A stretch of 64,000 bases of DNA. Source: Saccharopolyspora erythraea NRRL 2338. GTDB lineage: Bacteria > Actinomycetota > Actinomycetes > Mycobacteriales > Pseudonocardiaceae. Every line of letters begins with the position of its first letter. The stretch's first letter is position 1. The stretch covers positions 6,623,584-6,687,583 of the forward strand of contig NC_009142.1 of assembly GCF_000062885.1 (NCBI RefSeq), read 5' to 3'. Below are positions 48,881 to 58,024 of the stretch, piece by piece. A program made the translations under genes and the position numbers. The notes under the pieces were generated by a model. It was not told the DNA's origin, made no database searches, and saw only the letters and a program-made list of their open reading frames with translations.

Positions 48881-49620
48881 CGGTGCGTTTCGTTGGAGCG
48901 GGCCCCGGTGCGGCCGACCTGATCACCGTGCGGGGCCGCGACGTGATCGCGTCCTCGCCGGTCTGCCTGTACGCGGGGAGCCTGGTGCCCGCCGAGCTGC
49001 TGGAGCACTGCCCCGCGGACGCCAGGCTGGTCGACACCGCGAAGCTGACCCTGGACGAGATCCTCGCCGAGATGCTGGCCGCCCACGAGGCCGGGCTCGA
49101 CGTGGCGCGGCTGCACTCCGGCGACCCCTCGGTCTTCAGCGCGGTCGCCGAGCAGATGCGGCGCCTCGACGCCGCCGGCGTCCCCTACGACGTCGTGCCC
49201 GGCGTGCCGGCCTTCGCCGCCGCGGCGGCCGCGCTCAAGCGGGAGTTCACGGTGCCGGGCGTGGGCCAGACCGTGGTGCTCACCCGCACGTCGGCGCGGG
49301 CGACGCCGATGCCCGAGGGCGAGGACCTCGCCACGCTTGGCCGGAGCGGCTCGACGATGGTGCTGCACCTTGCGGTGAACCGGATCGAGGAGCTCGTCGA
49401 GGAGCTGGTGCCGAACTACGGCCCGGACTGCCCGGTGGCGGTGGTGGCCGCCGCCAGCCGCGCCGACGAGGTGGTGCTGCGCGGCACGCTTTCCGACATC
49501 GCCGAGCGCGTGCGCGCCGCGGGCATCGTGCGCACCGCCGTCGTCGTGGTTGGGAAGGTGCTGACCGCGTCGGAGTTCCCCGACAGCCACCTCTACTCGG
49601 CGGCGAGGTGCCGCGACTAA
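48877..49620 (+). CDS. cobM: precorrin-4 C11-methyltransferase
   Basis: A 247-residue tetrapyrrole methylase that methylates C11 of precorrin-4. Seen: VRFVGAGPGAADLITVRG at the start, CLYAGSLVPAELL, LHSGDPSVFSAVAEQ, VPGVPAFAAAAAALKREFTVP and LTRTSARATPMP, the CobM/CbiF pattern. It directly follows cobL with a four-base overlap. SAM is the methyl donor. Confidence 0.96.
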   Translation: MTVRFVGAGPGAADLITVRGRDVIASSPVCLYAGSLVPAELLEHCPADARLVDTAKLTLDEILAEMLAAHEAGLDVARLHSGDPSVFSAVAEQMRRLDAAGVPYDVVPGVPAFAAAAAALKREFTVPGVGQTVVLTRTSARATPMPEGEDLATLGRSGSTMVLHLAVNRIEELVEELVPNYGPDCPVAVVAAASRADEVVLRGTLSDIAERVRAAGIVRTAVVVVGKVLTASEFPDSHLYSAARCRD

Positions 49621-49745
49621 GTCCTCTGTGGACATCGAGGCGCCGGAAATCCCTTGCGGCGATTTGTCGCCACGACGGCCGATCGGGTGACGACGGCTTC
49701 TAGGCTTCCGGCCTGATTCCCCACCCGGCGAGGGAGGAAGCCACG

Positions 49746-50894
49746 ATGTCTGCCACTGCGCCCGGAATCTGCGGCGTCGGCGCCGTCACCGGCTACGGCC
49801 ACGGCACGCGACGGCTCTGGGAGGGACTGCTCAGCGGCAAGCCCGCGGCGGCGCTGCACCACGGGTTCGGACACGACGGCGACCAGGCGGCCTGGGTCGT
49901 CCGGGTGCCCGAAAGCCCGGGGCCGGAGGCGGGAAGCCGCTTCGCCGCGGCCCTGCACAGCGCGGCCGACGAGGCCGTCGCCGACGCCAGGCGGCGCGGC
50001 TGGCAGCCCGGTCCGCGCGTCGGCGTCATCCACGCCGCGGTGCTCGGCGAGGTCGACCAGCGGGAAGCCTTCGAGAGCCGTCAGCGGCCGTGGCGCAAGC
50101 GCGACTACCTCGGCCTGATGCCCTCCACGCCGGTGTCGAACTTCATCCAGCGCCACGGCTTCCACGGACCGGCGATGCACGTCTGCGCGATGTGCGCCTC
50201 CGGCGCGGCGGCGCTGCTCACCGCCCGGATGTGGCTCGAAGGCGGGCTCGCCGACGACGTCGTGGTCGTGGCCGCCGACGTGTCGGCGACACCGTCGCAC
50301 GTGGCGCACTGGAACGACATCGGCGCGGCGGTCTCCGACCTGGAACCGCTGGACGCCTGCCGCCCGTTCCAGACCGGCACCCGCGGCTTCGTCATGGGCG
50401 AGGCGGCGGTGGGGCTCGTGCTCTCGCGCACCGGCACCGCGTACACGCGGGTGCTCGGCGGCGCGATGAGCCAGGACGCCCACCACGTCATCTCCATCGA
50501 CCCCGGCCGCGAGCAGGTCATGCGCTGCTTCCGCGACGCGCTCGAAGACGCCCGGGTCGACCCGGCCGAGGTCGGCTACCTCTACGCGCACGGCCCCGGC
50601 ACGCCGCAGTGCGACGACGCCGAAGCGGCCGCGCTCGAACACTTCTTCCCGCGCGGCACCGGCATCTACTCGACCAAGCAGCTCACCGGCCACTGCCAGG
50701 CCGCCTCCGCCGCGCTGGAGGTCGCCATCCACGCGCTGAGCGCCGAACACGCGCTGATCCCCGCCCCCGCGCCGGTGGCCACCTCGCATCCCCAGCTGCT
50801 CACCGGCCACACCGCCATGCAACCCGGCGTGACCGTGAAGTCGGCGCTCGGCATGGGCGGCTACAACGCCGTCCTCGCGCTGTCCGCCGCCTGA
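49746..50894 (+). CDS. stand-alone beta-ketoacyl synthase
   Basis: A 382-residue thiolase-fold ketosynthase. Seen: the nucleophile region VCAMCASGAAALL, the first active histidine in YAHGPGTPQCDDAE (HGTGT in most enzymes, here HGPGT) and the second in TKQLTGHCQAASAALE. There is no acyltransferase or carrier protein in the window. It may use CoA substrates or a carrier encoded elsewhere. ATG 49746 has GGGAGGAAG. It is followed by a sulfotransferase-like and an NTF2-like gene on the same strand. Confidence 0.87.
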   Translation: MSATAPGICGVGAVTGYGHGTRRLWEGLLSGKPAAALHHGFGHDGDQAAWVVRVPESPGPEAGSRFAAALHSAADEAVADARRRGWQPGPRVGVIHAAVLGEVDQREAFESRQRPWRKRDYLGLMPSTPVSNFIQRHGFHGPAMHVCAMCASGAAALLTARMWLEGGLADDVVVVAADVSATPSHVAHWNDIGAAVSDLEPLDACRPFQTGTRGFVMGEAAVGLVLSRTGTAYTRVLGGAMSQDAHHVISIDPGREQVMRCFRDALEDARVDPAEVGYLYAHGPGTPQCDDAEAAALEHFFPRGTGIYSTKQLTGHCQAASAALEVAIHALSAEHALIPAPAPVATSHPQLLTGHTAMQPGVTVKSALGMGGYNAVLALSAA

Positions 50895-50921
50895 AACCCT
50901 TCGACCGCAGGAAGGACTCGC

Positions 50922-51587
50922 ATGCTCAACGTCATCGGCGCGGGCTTCGGCCGCACCGGCACCACGTCGCTGAAGGTCGCCCTGGAGCACCTCGGCTTCG
51001 GACCGTGCTTCCACATGTACGAACTGCTGGCCAAGCCCGAGCTCATGGACGACTGGATCCGCCTGGCCGACGGCGAAACCGTGCCGTGGGACCAGGTCTT
51101 CGCGGGCTACTCCTCCACTGTGGACTGGCCGGGTACCTCGTACTGGCGCGAGCTGGTGGACGCCCACCCGGAGGCGAAGGTCATCCTGACCGACCGGGAT
51201 GCCGACCGCTGGTACGAGAGCACCTACAACACCATCTACAGCCTCGCCAACAGCGAGCCCCCCGCGCAGGGCGACGAGGTCGACGCGGTGGCGGCCCGGT
51301 TCCGGCCGGTGCTGCACAAGCTGATCTGGGACGGCGAGTTCGACGGCCGGTTCGCCGACCGCGACCACGCGATCGAGGTCTTCCACCGGCACAACGCCGA
51401 GGTTCGGCGGTACGTGCCCGCCGACCGGCTGCTGGTCTTCCGCGTCAGCCAGGGGTGGCAGCCGCTGTGCGACTTCCTCGGCGTCGACGTCCCGGACGCA
51501 GTGTTTCCGCACGTCAACGACACCGCGTCGATGCCGGAGCTGATGCGGCGCATCCGCAGCCAGGGCGCGGTGCCCTCACCGCTGTAG
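50922..51587 (+). CDS. sulfotransferase-family protein
   Basis: A 221-residue protein of the Sulfotransfer_4/NAD-dependent-like group. The 5'-phosphosulfate loop is GAGFGRTGTTSLKVALEHLG, and PEAKVILTDRDADRWYESTYNT corresponds to the 3'-phosphate-binding strand and serine. It starts 28 bases after the ketosynthase, so it is likely in the same operon and may act on its product (inference). Confidence 0.85.
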   Translation: MLNVIGAGFGRTGTTSLKVALEHLGFGPCFHMYELLAKPELMDDWIRLADGETVPWDQVFAGYSSTVDWPGTSYWRELVDAHPEAKVILTDRDADRWYESTYNTIYSLANSEPPAQGDEVDAVAARFRPVLHKLIWDGEFDGRFADRDHAIEVFHRHNAEVRRYVPADRLLVFRVSQGWQPLCDFLGVDVPDAVFPHVNDTASMPELMRRIRSQGAVPSPL

Positions 51588-51616
51588 GCCGGGCGCAGTG
51601 GTCCTGTAACGCGTAC

Positions 51617-51629
51617 CGTACGTCGTACG
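51617..51629. promoter_or_regulatory. double CGTACG palindrome
   Basis: CGTACG-T-CGTACG is two six-base palindromes one base apart, within a longer TAC-rich stretch (51611-51635). It lies 37 bases before the NTF2-like start and is a candidate regulator site. The bound protein is unknown. Confidence 0.4.
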
Positions 51630-51665
51630 ACATACGGGCCGCAGGTCCACGACGAGAGGATTCCC

Positions 51666-52103
51666 ATGGCCAACACCCAGCAGTACCCGTCCGCGGCGGC
51701 GGGCTTCGTGCCGACCGAGGAGCAGGTCGACGGCGTCCTCGCGTGGTTCGCCGAGTACGACGCGAACGCCGCGGCGGGCGAGGTCGAACGCATGGCGGAC
51801 ATGGCGGTGTTCCCGGTCAACGTCGTCTCCGACAGCGACGACGGCGGCGGACCCGCGAAGTCCTGGACGCGCGAGGAGTTCGTCCGCCGGATGCGCGAGC
51901 AGGGCGCCGGGCAGGACGGGATCGAGATGCAGTCGCACCGCACGCCGGTGTTCGTCGACGAGAACCTCGTCTTCGTCGTCACTGACGCGACGTTCACGGT
52001 GGACGGACAGACCCATGCCGTCCGCTACGGCGACCTCCTGGTGCGCACCGGCGACCGGTGGGCGTTCCAGACGATGGTCTCGGGGTCCTTCGGCGCGGCC
52101 TGA
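51666..52103 (+). CDS. NTF2-like (SnoaL/DUF4440 type) small protein
   Basis: A 145-residue protein with the cone-shaped NTF2-like fold pattern. Seen: EQVDGVLAWFAEYDANAAAG at the start, MADMAVFPVNVVSD, and strands VFVDENLVFVVTDATFTVDG and YGDLLVRTGDRWAFQTMVSG. It may be an enzyme or a binding protein. The ATG has GAGAGGA upstream. It ends just before the dispersed repeat. Confidence 0.75.
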   Translation: MANTQQYPSAAAGFVPTEEQVDGVLAWFAEYDANAAAGEVERMADMAVFPVNVVSDSDDGGGPAKSWTREEFVRRMREQGAGQDGIEMQSHRTPVFVDENLVFVVTDATFTVDGQTHAVRYGDLLVRTGDRWAFQTMVSGSFGAA

Positions 52104-52157
52104 GCGGGCTCGTCGGCTCAGGCCGCCGCGCGCGGGATTGGCTTGGTTTTCCATCCT

Positions 52158-52336
52158 CGAAGCGGCGTAGCCGCTTGGCCCGCCCCCGCAACCGGCACCG
52201 CCGCGGGTTGGCAGGCGTTCTCTGGCGAGGACGGCTTTTTCGCGGCGTATGGCTGGATACGTGAGAAAAAGATCCCGGAGTCAGAGGACTCCTGAGGCTC
52301 CGCCACCCACACCGCCACGCAAGGTGAGTACAACAG
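52158..52336. repeat. dispersed intergenic repeat, copy 5 (long form)
   Basis: Full-length copy between convergent genes. In order: hairpin AAGCGGCGTAGCCGCTT (52160-52176), CACCGCCGCGGGTT, GGCGAGGAC, GATCCCGGAG, CCTGAGGCTCCGCCACCC and ACGCAAGGTGAGT. An internal GGAGTC...GACTCC stem is also present. Most landmarks recur in copy 6. Confidence 0.75.
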
Positions 52337-52340
52337 GCAC

Positions 52341-53444
52341 TCAGACGGGCCCGAGGGGGTCGGTCCGCCCGACGACGGTGCCGCCCCGGTCGATGACGAC
52401 GACGTCGACCTCGACCGGGGCACCGCGCAGCGTCTCCAGGCACACCTCGCGCGCCCGCACCGCGACCAGGTCGCCCAGCGGCAGGTCCGCGGCCTGGCAG
52501 AGCTGGAGCGCCTCCAGCGCGGTGTTGGCCGAGCGCACCCCGGCGGCCAGCTCGTCGTCGGCGCCCGCGTCGCGCACGATCCGCTCCAGCACCGCGAAGT
52601 CGACCTGCGAGCGCTTCGAGTGCAGGTCCAGGTGGCCGTTGGCGAGCTTGGAGATCTTGCCGATGCCCCCGGCCACGGTGAGCCGCGGGACCGGGTGGCG
52701 GCGCAGGTACTTCAGCACCGCACCTGCGAAGTCGCCCATGTCGAGCAGTGCTTCGTCGTGCAGCCCGTAGAGCTCGGTGACGACCCGTTCCGAGGTGCTG
52801 CCGGTGCAGCCCGCGACGTGCCGGAGCCCTTCGGCGCGGGCGACGTCGACACCGCGGCGGATGCTGTCGATCCACGCCGAGCACGAGTACGGCACGACGA
52901 CGCCCGTGGTGCCAAGGATCGACAGGCCGCCGAGGATGCCCAGCCGCGGGTTCCAGGTGTGCCGGGCGATCTCCTCGCCGTCGTCGACCGAGACCTCGAC
53001 CACCACGTCCCCGGTGCCGCCGTGCTCGGCGGCCACGCGAGCGACGGCGTCGGCGATGAGCCTGCGCGGTACGGGGTTGATCGCCGGTTCGCCGACCGGC
53101 AGCGGCAACCCGGGCTTGGTGATCGTGCCCACGCCCGGTCCGGCGCGGAACACCACACCCTCGCCGGGTTCGGCGTGGCGGACCGTCACCGAAACCAGCG
53201 CACCGTGCGTGACGTCCGGGTCGTCCCCGGCGTCCTTGACGATCCCGGCGGTGGCGGAGTCCTCCCCCAGCCGTTCCCTGGCCAGGGCGAACGCGGGCCG
53301 GTGGCCCTTGGGCAGCACGATCTCGACCGGGTCGGGGAAGCCGCCGGTGAGCAGCGCGGTGTAGGCGGCGGCGGTGGACGCCGTCGCGCAGGCCCCGGTG
53401 GTCCAGCCGTACCGGAGACCCGATCCTTCGGTGCGCCCGCTCAT
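52341..53444 (-). CDS. cbiD: cobalt-precorrin-5B C1-methyltransferase
   Basis: Methylates C1 of the corrin ring. The 367-residue protein has the CbiD start LRYGWTTGACATASTAAAYTALL, VTVRHAEPGEGVVFRAGPGVGT, and GRRxx-like GCTGSTSERVVTELYG. CbiD is the C1 methylase of the cobalt-early (anaerobic) route, yet a CobG-like monooxygenase is nearby, so the pathway looks hybrid. It is transcribed away from cobK. Confidence 0.94.
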   Translation of the reverse strand: MSGRTEGSGLRYGWTTGACATASTAAAYTALLTGGFPDPVEIVLPKGHRPAFALARERLGEDSATAGIVKDAGDDPDVTHGALVSVTVRHAEPGEGVVFRAGPGVGTITKPGLPLPVGEPAINPVPRRLIADAVARVAAEHGGTGDVVVEVSVDDGEEIARHTWNPRLGILGGLSILGTTGVVVPYSCSAWIDSIRRGVDVARAEGLRHVAGCTGSTSERVVTELYGLHDEALLDMGDFAGAVLKYLRRHPVPRLTVAGGIGKISKLANGHLDLHSKRSQVDFAVLERIVRDAGADDELAAGVRSANTALEALQLCQAADLPLGDLVAVRAREVCLETLRGAPVEVDVVVIDRGGTVVGRTDPLGPV

Positions 53445-53494
53445 ACCCGGAGAATGCCCCGTGTGCGGTGCGGAGCGGAAACGGAGGGTGCCGG

Positions 53495-54268
53495 ATGAGA
53501 CGGGTGCTCGTCCTCGGCGGGACCGGTGAGGCGCGGGGGCTCGCCGAACGCCTGGCGGCCGACAGCCGCCTGCACGTGACCTACTCCCTCGCCGGACGGG
53601 TCCGCGAGCCGCGGACGCCGGTGGGAGAGGTCCGCGTCGGCGGTTTCGGGGGCCCGGACGGCCTTGCCGACTGGCTCCGCCGCGAGCAGGTCGAGGCCGT
53701 CGTCGACGCCACCCATCCGTTCGCCGGCGGGATCACCGCCAACGCCGTCGAAGCCGCCGGGCGCACCGGAGTGCCGGTCCTGCTGCTGCGCCGTCCCGGC
53801 TGGCAGCCCGGCCCCGGCGACGACTGGCACCACGTCGCGTCGCTGCCCGAGGCCGCGGCGCTGCTGCCCGGCCTGGGCAACCGGGTCTTCCTCACCACCG
53901 GCCGCCAGGGCCTGTCCCACTTCGCCGCGCTCGACCTGTGGTTCCTGGTGCGCACCGTCGACCCGCCCGAACCGCCGCTGCCCGCGCACACGACGACGCT
54001 GCTCGCCCGCGGTCCGTTCGCGGTGGAGGACGAACTCGCCCTGCTGCGCGAGCACCGCATCGACGTGGTGGTCACCAAGGACAGCGGCGGGACCATGACC
54101 GCCGCGAAACTCACCGCCGCCCGCGAGCTCGGGCTGCCGGTGGTCGTGGTTCGGCGCCCGGAGCCGCCCACGGCGCCCACGGCGGACACCGTGGACGACG
54201 CCGTGCGCTGGCTGGAATCCGTGCTGGGAACGCGTGATCCCGCCGAGGAGCACCCTCACGCCGGGTAG
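53495..54268 (+). CDS. cobK: precorrin-6A reductase
   Basis: Reduces precorrin-6A with NADPH. The 257-residue protein has VLVLGGTGEARGLAERL, YSLAGRVREP, VVDATHPFAGGITANAVEA, FLTTGRQGLSHFA and VVTKDSGGTMTAAKLTAA, all typical. ATG 53495 follows GGAGGG. Its 3' end overlaps the convergent cobIJ gene by 13 bases. Confidence 0.95.
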   Translation: MRRVLVLGGTGEARGLAERLAADSRLHVTYSLAGRVREPRTPVGEVRVGGFGGPDGLADWLRREQVEAVVDATHPFAGGITANAVEAAGRTGVPVLLLRRPGWQPGPGDDWHHVASLPEAAALLPGLGNRVFLTTGRQGLSHFAALDLWFLVRTVDPPEPPLPAHTTTLLARGPFAVEDELALLREHRIDVVVTKDSGGTMTAAKLTAARELGLPVVVVRRPEPPTAPTADTVDDAVRWLESVLGTRDPAEEHPHAG

Positions 54269-55791
54269 CGGCGCGGGGTGAACACCACGTCGCGGCCGTC
54301 GACACCGGGCGCGATCCGCGTCGTCGACGAACCGACGAGCAGCAGGCAACGCATGTCCACATCGGACTGGTCGAGGTCGGCCAGGCGCACCACCCGGACG
54401 CTCTCCTGCGGGCCGCCCACGTCGCGGCCGATGACCACCGGGGTGTCGGGCGAGCGGTGCTCCAGCAGCACGTCCCGCGCGGCGCCGACCTGCCAGGTGC
54501 GGCTGCGCGATGCCGGGTTGTAGACGGCGATCACCAGGTCGGCGGCGGCCACCGCGCGCAGCCGGTCGACGATCACCTCCCACGGCTTGAGCCGGTCCGA
54601 CAGCGACAGCACGCAGAAGTCGTGGCCGAGCGGCGCCCCGACCCGGCTGGCCACCGCCTGCGCGGCGGTCAGCCCCGGCAGCACCCGCACCGGCACATCG
54701 CCCTTCTCCGCCGCGACCTCCAGCACCGCGCTGGCCATCGCGAACACCCCCGGGTCGCCGGAGGACACCACCGCCACCCGGGAGCCGCGGCGGGCGAGTT
54801 CCAGCGCGAACTCGGCGCGCTCGGCCTCGACGCGGTTGTCCGAGGCGTGCTTGAGCTGGCGCGGGTTGTCGGGCAGCCGCGCCAGGTACGGGCCGTATCC
54901 GACCAGGTCGTCGGCCTCGGCCACGGCGGCCAGCGCCTCCGGCGTGGTCCACTCCCGGCCCGCCGGACCGAGACCGACCACGACCACCTCGCCCTGGTTC
55001 CGACCCTGGGATTCGGATGCCGGGCGGGCCGTGCGGAACGGACCGCCGGCGTTGACCGGGCTCGGCAGCAGGGCGAGCGAGAAGTACGGCACGCTGTCCG
55101 GGTCGACCTCGGCCAACGGCTCGACGCGCTGCTTCTCGGTGGTCGCCCGCTCGACGTACCAGGCCTGGTCCAGGCGTCCGGCCTTCTCCAGCGCCTCCCG
55201 GACGCCGTCGAAGGTGCGGCCCAGCTTGAGCACCGCGGCCGCGTCGGTGCTCGCCAGCCGCTCGGCCAGCACCTCGGGCTCCAGCGTGCCCGGCAGCACC
55301 GTGAGCACCTCGTCGCGCTCGGCCAGCGGGCTGCCCAGCACCGCCGACGCCCCGCTGACCGAGGTCACCCCGGGCACCACGTGGGCCTCGAACCGGCCGG
55401 CGAGCCGCTTGTGCATGTGCATGTAGGAGCCGTAGAACAGCGGATCACCCTCGGCGAGCAGGACGACGTCGCGGCCGGCGTCGAGGTGCTCGGCCAGGCG
55501 CTCGGCGGCGCGCTCGTAGAACTCGTCGATCGCGCCCTGGTAGCCGCCGGGATGGTCGGTGGTCTCGGTGGTGACCGGGTAGACCAGCCGCTCCTCGACC
55601 TGGCCGGGCCGCAGGTACGGCTCGGCGACCGACCGCGCGATGCTGCGGCCGTGCCGGGCGCAGTGGTAGGCGACCACCTCGGCGCTCTCGATGAGCCGGG
55701 CGGCCTTGACCGTCACCAGCTCCGGGTCGCCGGGACCGAGCCCGACCCCGTAGAGGGTGCCCTTGTGCTCCACGACGTTCCCGCTGCTCAC
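54256..55791 (-). CDS. cobIJ: precorrin-2 C20- / precorrin-3B C17-methyltransferase fusion
   Basis: A 511-residue fusion of two tetrapyrrole methylases. CobI part (about 1-240): [51 protein letters not shown]. CobJ part (about 265-511): [59 protein letters not shown] and [13 protein letters not shown]. CobI methylates C20 and CobJ does C17 methylation with ring contraction. Fused cobIJ is known in actinobacteria. GTG 55791 overlaps the cobH stop by four bases. Confidence 0.95.
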   Translation of the reverse strand: MSSGNVVEHKGTLYGVGLGPGDPELVTVKAARLIESAEVVAYHCARHGRSIARSVAEPYLRPGQVEERLVYPVTTETTDHPGGYQGAIDEFYERAAERLAEHLDAGRDVVLLAEGDPLFYGSYMHMHKRLAGRFEAHVVPGVTSVSGASAVLGSPLAERDEVLTVLPGTLEPEVLAERLASTDAAAVLKLGRTFDGVREALEKAGRLDQAWYVERATTEKQRVEPLAEVDPDSVPYFSLALLPSPVNAGGPFRTARPASESQGRNQGEVVVVGLGPAGREWTTPEALAAVAEADDLVGYGPYLARLPDNPRQLKHASDNRVEAERAEFALELARRGSRVAVVSSGDPGVFAMASAVLEVAAEKGDVPVRVLPGLTAAQAVASRVGAPLGHDFCVLSLSDRLKPWEVIVDRLRAVAAADLVIAVYNPASRSRTWQVGAARDVLLEHRSPDTPVVIGRDVGGPQESVRVVRLADLDQSDVDMRCLLLVGSSTTRIAPGVDGRDVVFTPRRYPA

Positions 55792-56477
55792 TCTTCCTCG
55801 CTCGCGATCGCGTTGATGGCGGCCACCGCCATGGCGCTGCCGCCCCGGCGGCCGTGCACGACCAGGTGCTCCAAGCCGCTGGGGTGGTCGACGAGCGCCT
55901 GCTTGGACTCCACCGCGCCGACGAACCCGACCGGCAGCCCGAGCACCGCGGCGGGCCTGGGCGCGCCCTCCTCGATCATCTCCAGCAGCCGGAACAGCGC
56001 CGTCGGGGCGTTGCCGATCGCCACGACCGAGCCCTCCAGGTCGTCGCGCCAGAGCTCCATGGCCGCCGCGCTGCGGGTGGTGCCCAGCTCGCGGGCCAGC
56101 TCCGGCACGCGTTCGTCGCCCAGCGTGCAGATGATCGCGTTGTCGGCCGGCAGCCGTCGCCGCGTCACCCCGGCCGCCACCATCGCCGCGTCGCAGAACA
56201 CCGGCGCACCGGCCCGCAACGCGGCCCGCGCACCGGTGACCGCGTTCGGCGACCAGGCCAGGTCGTCGACCAGGTCGACCATGCCGCAGGCGTGGATCAT
56301 GCGCACCGCCACCCCGGCGACCTCCGGCGGCAACCCGCCGAGATCTGCCTCGGCGCGGATGGTGGCGAAGGACCGCCGGTAGATCTCCGCGCCCTCCCGG
56401 ACGTAGTCGGGCACCCCGCGGTAGCGCGCGGTGCTGCCTGCCCCGGACTGCTCGCCGGCCCCGGTTCGCTCGTTCAC
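55788..56477 (-). CDS. cobH: precorrin-8X methylmutase
   Basis: Moves a methyl group from C11 to C12, giving hydrogenobyrinate. The 229-residue protein has [29 protein letters not shown] with the catalytic histidine, [12 protein letters not shown], and [20 protein letters not shown]. It is in a tight operon: GTG 56477 overlaps cobG by four bases and its stop overlaps cobIJ by four. Confidence 0.96.
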   Translation of the reverse strand: MNERTGAGEQSGAGSTARYRGVPDYVREGAEIYRRSFATIRAEADLGGLPPEVAGVAVRMIHACGMVDLVDDLAWSPNAVTGARAALRAGAPVFCDAAMVAAGVTRRRLPADNAIICTLGDERVPELARELGTTRSAAAMELWRDDLEGSVVAIGNAPTALFRLLEMIEEGAPRPAAVLGLPVGFVGAVESKQALVDHPSGLEHLVVHGRRGGSAMAVAAINAIASEEE

Positions 56478-57706
56478 ACTGCCCTCCGTGCCGCGTCCAG
56501 CGCGGCCCCAACCTCGTCCAAATCGGTGGCGGTCGTCCGGTTCTCGTCGTCGAGACCGACCTCGTAGCCCGCCTCGGTGGCGAGCACCTCCAGCACCCTG
56601 CCCTGCGGCCTGCCGCACCGGCGTCCGCATCCGGACCAGTGCACCGGGAGCCCGCCGGGCGGCGGCGACGCACGCCGGGCGTCCCCGCGGACGTCGGCGA
56701 GCGCCTTGGCGCATCCCGGCCGCCCGGTGCAGGAAGTGACCCCGGCCCCGGGTGCGCGGGCGTCCACGACCAGCCCGCGCGCGTCCAGCGCCGACAACCA
56801 CGATGGCGCGTCGCCGGCCGGCAGGCCGGTCACGACGACGGTTCGCCACGGCGTCAGCCGGAGGCCGTCGGCGGCCTCGGACGCGGCGGTGATGATATCC
56901 ACCTGCTCCCAGGAGAGTCGGCCCAGTGGCGCTCCGGCCGCGATCGCGACCGCACCTCCGCGCCGGAAAACCTCTCCGACCTGCGCGTGCGTGCCGGGCG
57001 GGGTGGACGGGACCGGCACCGCTTCGACGAGGGTGACGCCGGTCGCCGCGCGAACGCGCTCGGTGATCCTCCGCACGCCGTCGCGCAGCTCGTTCACCCG
57101 CCACTCCCGGCCGTCCTTCTCGGCCAGGAACGCCACCGCCGCGGCGAGGGCGAGCGCGGGCGCGCCCTCCGGGGTCGAGCGGATACCGGAGTCCACGCCG
57201 CCGAGCACCAGGGCGACCGTCGCGGCGTCGAGCGCGAGCAGGCCGACGTCGGCGCCCATCGACACGACGTCTCCCCTGCCGTCGTCGACGGCGAACAGGA
57301 AACGGCCTGGCAGATCGGCCAGCGCGGGGGTCGCGCAGAGCGCTTCGTCCAGAGCGCGGGCCACGGCCTGGGTGTCCAGCAGCGCCCGGTCGTCGTCGTA
57401 GGGCGAACCGAGGATGTTGCGCACTCGTTCGTGGGTGGCCGACGGCAGCAGGCCGGCGCCGGAGAGGCGGTCGGCGAGCTCGCGCTGCCGTCCCGCCGCG
57501 AGGCCCCGCACCTGCACGTTCGCCCGCGAGGTGAGTTCGAGGCCGCCGTCGCCGAGCCCGGCCGACGCGGCCCCGAGAACGGCGAACTGCCGCGGTGTCA
57601 GCGCGCCGCCCGGCACGCGGACGCGGGCCAACCCGCCGTCGGCGGCGTCGTGCACCCGCAGGGCACCGGGACAGGCATCGCGTTCGGGACGGGCTGCTGT
57701 GGACAC
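56474..57706 (-). CDS. cobG: precorrin-3B synthase-like (CobG)
   Basis: Ring-contraction monooxygenase of the oxygen-dependent route, related to sulfite/nitrite reductases. The 410-residue protein has the half-domain [33 protein letters not shown], and the Fe-S cysteines in [13 protein letters not shown] and [14 protein letters not shown] 57706 follows TAGGAT by seven bases with no ribosome binding site, so the cobG-cobH-cobIJ operon probably starts leaderless here. Confidence 0.92.
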   Translation of the reverse strand: MSTAARPERDACPGALRVHDAADGGLARVRVPGGALTPRQFAVLGAASAGLGDGGLELTSRANVQVRGLAAGRQRELADRLSGAGLLPSATHERVRNILGSPYDDDRALLDTQAVARALDEALCATPALADLPGRFLFAVDDGRGDVVSMGADVGLLALDAATVALVLGGVDSGIRSTPEGAPALALAAAVAFLAEKDGREWRVNELRDGVRRITERVRAATGVTLVEAVPVPSTPPGTHAQVGEVFRRGGAVAIAAGAPLGRLSWEQVDIITAASEAADGLRLTPWRTVVVTGLPAGDAPSWLSALDARGLVVDARAPGAGVTSCTGRPGCAKALADVRGDARRASPPPGGLPVHWSGCGRRCGRPQGRVLEVLATEAGYEVGLDDENRTTATDLDEVGAALDAARRAV

Positions 57707-57719
57707 CCGGCCGATCCTA
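57707..57719 (-). promoter_or_regulatory. leaderless promoter of the cobG operon
   Basis: TAGGAT (57719 to 57714, minus strand) lies seven bases before the cobG GTG. No -35 box is obvious. It is divergent from the B12 riboswitch of the cobN transcript. Confidence 0.5.
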
Positions 57720-57817
57720 CGGCCCCGGGTTGTTGCGGACGCAAACCACGCTGCCGGGTCCGGACGTTGCGACGCGTCTCATGCGCGGCGAACTTGACGG
57801 AAGATCGCCCTGTTGCG

Positions 57818-57985
57818 GAGAGTGTTCGCAGCATTCGAGCGGCGACAGGTGGAGGAAGCCGGTGCGAGTCCGGCGCGGTCCCGCCACTGTCACCGGGGAG
57901 CGGACTCCAACGACGTCACTGCCCTGCGGGGCGGGAAGGCGGAGCGAGCGCTGATCCGGGAGCCAGGAGACTCCGGTCGCCGCGA
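57818..57985 (+). promoter_or_regulatory. cobalamin riboswitch
   Basis: Contains the conserved core GGAAGCCGGTGCGAGTCCGG, then GCGGTCCCGCCACTGT (57875-57890), and the B12 box AGCCAGGAGACTCCGGTCG (57961-57979), in the right order and spacing. It sits ahead of an unknown reading frame and cobN. Downstream a CGGGG...CCCCG hairpin lies next to GAGGAGGG, so bound cobalamin could block translation (inference). Exact ends are approximate. Confidence 0.93.
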
Positions 57986-58024
57986 CCTACGACCCGGGGC
58001 GAGGACCCCGAGGAGGGTGTCGTC

